Source of the DNA: Lachnospiraceae bacterium UBA7110
GTDB lineage: Bacteria; Bacillota; Clostridia; Lachnospirales; Lachnospiraceae
DNA: 13,370 bases
NCBI GenBank assembly: GCA_002492295.1
Contig: DKYC01000156.1
Span: 666 to 14,035, forward strand
Direction of reading: 5' to 3'
This document shows positions 13,348-13,370 of this stretch, piece after piece (within the stretch, counting starts at the first letter, position 1; every line of letters starts with the position of its first letter). The notes under the pieces were generated by a model. The model did no database searches and was not told the origin of the DNA. It worked only from the letters and a program-made list of their open reading frames with translations. Made by a program: the position numbers and the translations under genes.

Positions 13348-13370
13348 GCAGGTGTAGTTCAATGGTAGAA
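13348..13370 (+). tRNA. tRNA, probably tRNA-Gly (5' end only)
   Basis: The last 23 bases read as a tRNA 5' half: a seven-base acceptor strand GCAGGTG, T8-A9, D-stem GTTC, D-loop AATGGTA and the start of the returning D-stem GAA. The block TAGTTCAATGGTAGAA is characteristic of bacterial tRNA-Gly. The anticodon lies beyond the window, so the amino acid is inferred. Confidence 0.8.

Noticed and set aside
1..13370. Mobile element, phage, CRISPR or defence system
   Set aside because: No transposase, integrase, repeat-spacer array, terminal inverted repeats or defence-type domains were found in any frame.

Overview
The window looks like core chromosome of a low- to mid-GC, anaerobic, Gram-positive bacterium of the Clostridia, most likely a Lachnospiraceae relative. 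The evidence is the yaaR-holB-ricT-trmN6-rsmI gene order known from Firmicutes, a rubredoxin-first (reverse) rubrerythrin beside a PerR-type repressor, strong GGAGG Shine-Dalgarno sites, and near-consensus sigma-A promoters with 17-bp spacers. The family-level placement is inference. I see no transposase, phage gene, CRISPR array or defence island.

Region 1 (1-6516, + strand) is a tightly packed run: the 3' end of an HD-domain protein, pyruvate kinase, a divergent guanylate-kinase-like P-loop kinase, YaaR, DNA polymerase III delta' (HolB), RicT (PSP1 family), a TrmN6-like tRNA methyltransferase and RsmI. No terminator is visible inside it, and several genes overlap or lie within about 60 bp, so it may be one long transcription unit. 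It joins central metabolism, the clamp loader, the Ric RNA-maturation factor and RNA methylation. In Bacillus subtilis the equivalent cluster carries tmk, yaaQ, yabA and yazA. Here none of these is present between yaaR and rsmI, and a GMK-like kinase sits where tmk would be.

Region 2 (6526-8132) holds acpP (+), with its own consensus promoter and a folded leader, facing a perR-rubrerythrin operon (-). A hairpin between them can terminate both. The perR promoter matches TTGACA-17-TATAAT exactly, and a perfect 7-1-7 palindrome of Per/Fur type lies at the start of transcription, which implies autoregulation of a peroxide-response operon.

Region 3 (8219-10850, + strand) is a two-component system, histidine kinase first and OmpR-type regulator second, followed closely by an RluA-family pseudouridine synthase. 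It has an extended -10 promoter and is divergent from perR.

Region 4 (10887-13370, + strand) has separately promoted units: an unrecognised 128-residue protein with a consensus promoter, a foldable leader and its own terminator; a short MecA-like adaptor followed by a cytoplasmic CE4-type deacetylase; a 92-residue exported protein with a membrane segment; and a promoter followed by the first 23 bases of a tRNA, probably tRNA-Gly, cut by the window edge.

Most of the window is ordinary housekeeping DNA. The least explained parts are the divergent GMK-like kinase, the 128-residue orphan with its leader, and the MecA N-domain-like protein paired with a deacetylase. I do not see convincing evidence of a new multi-gene system.
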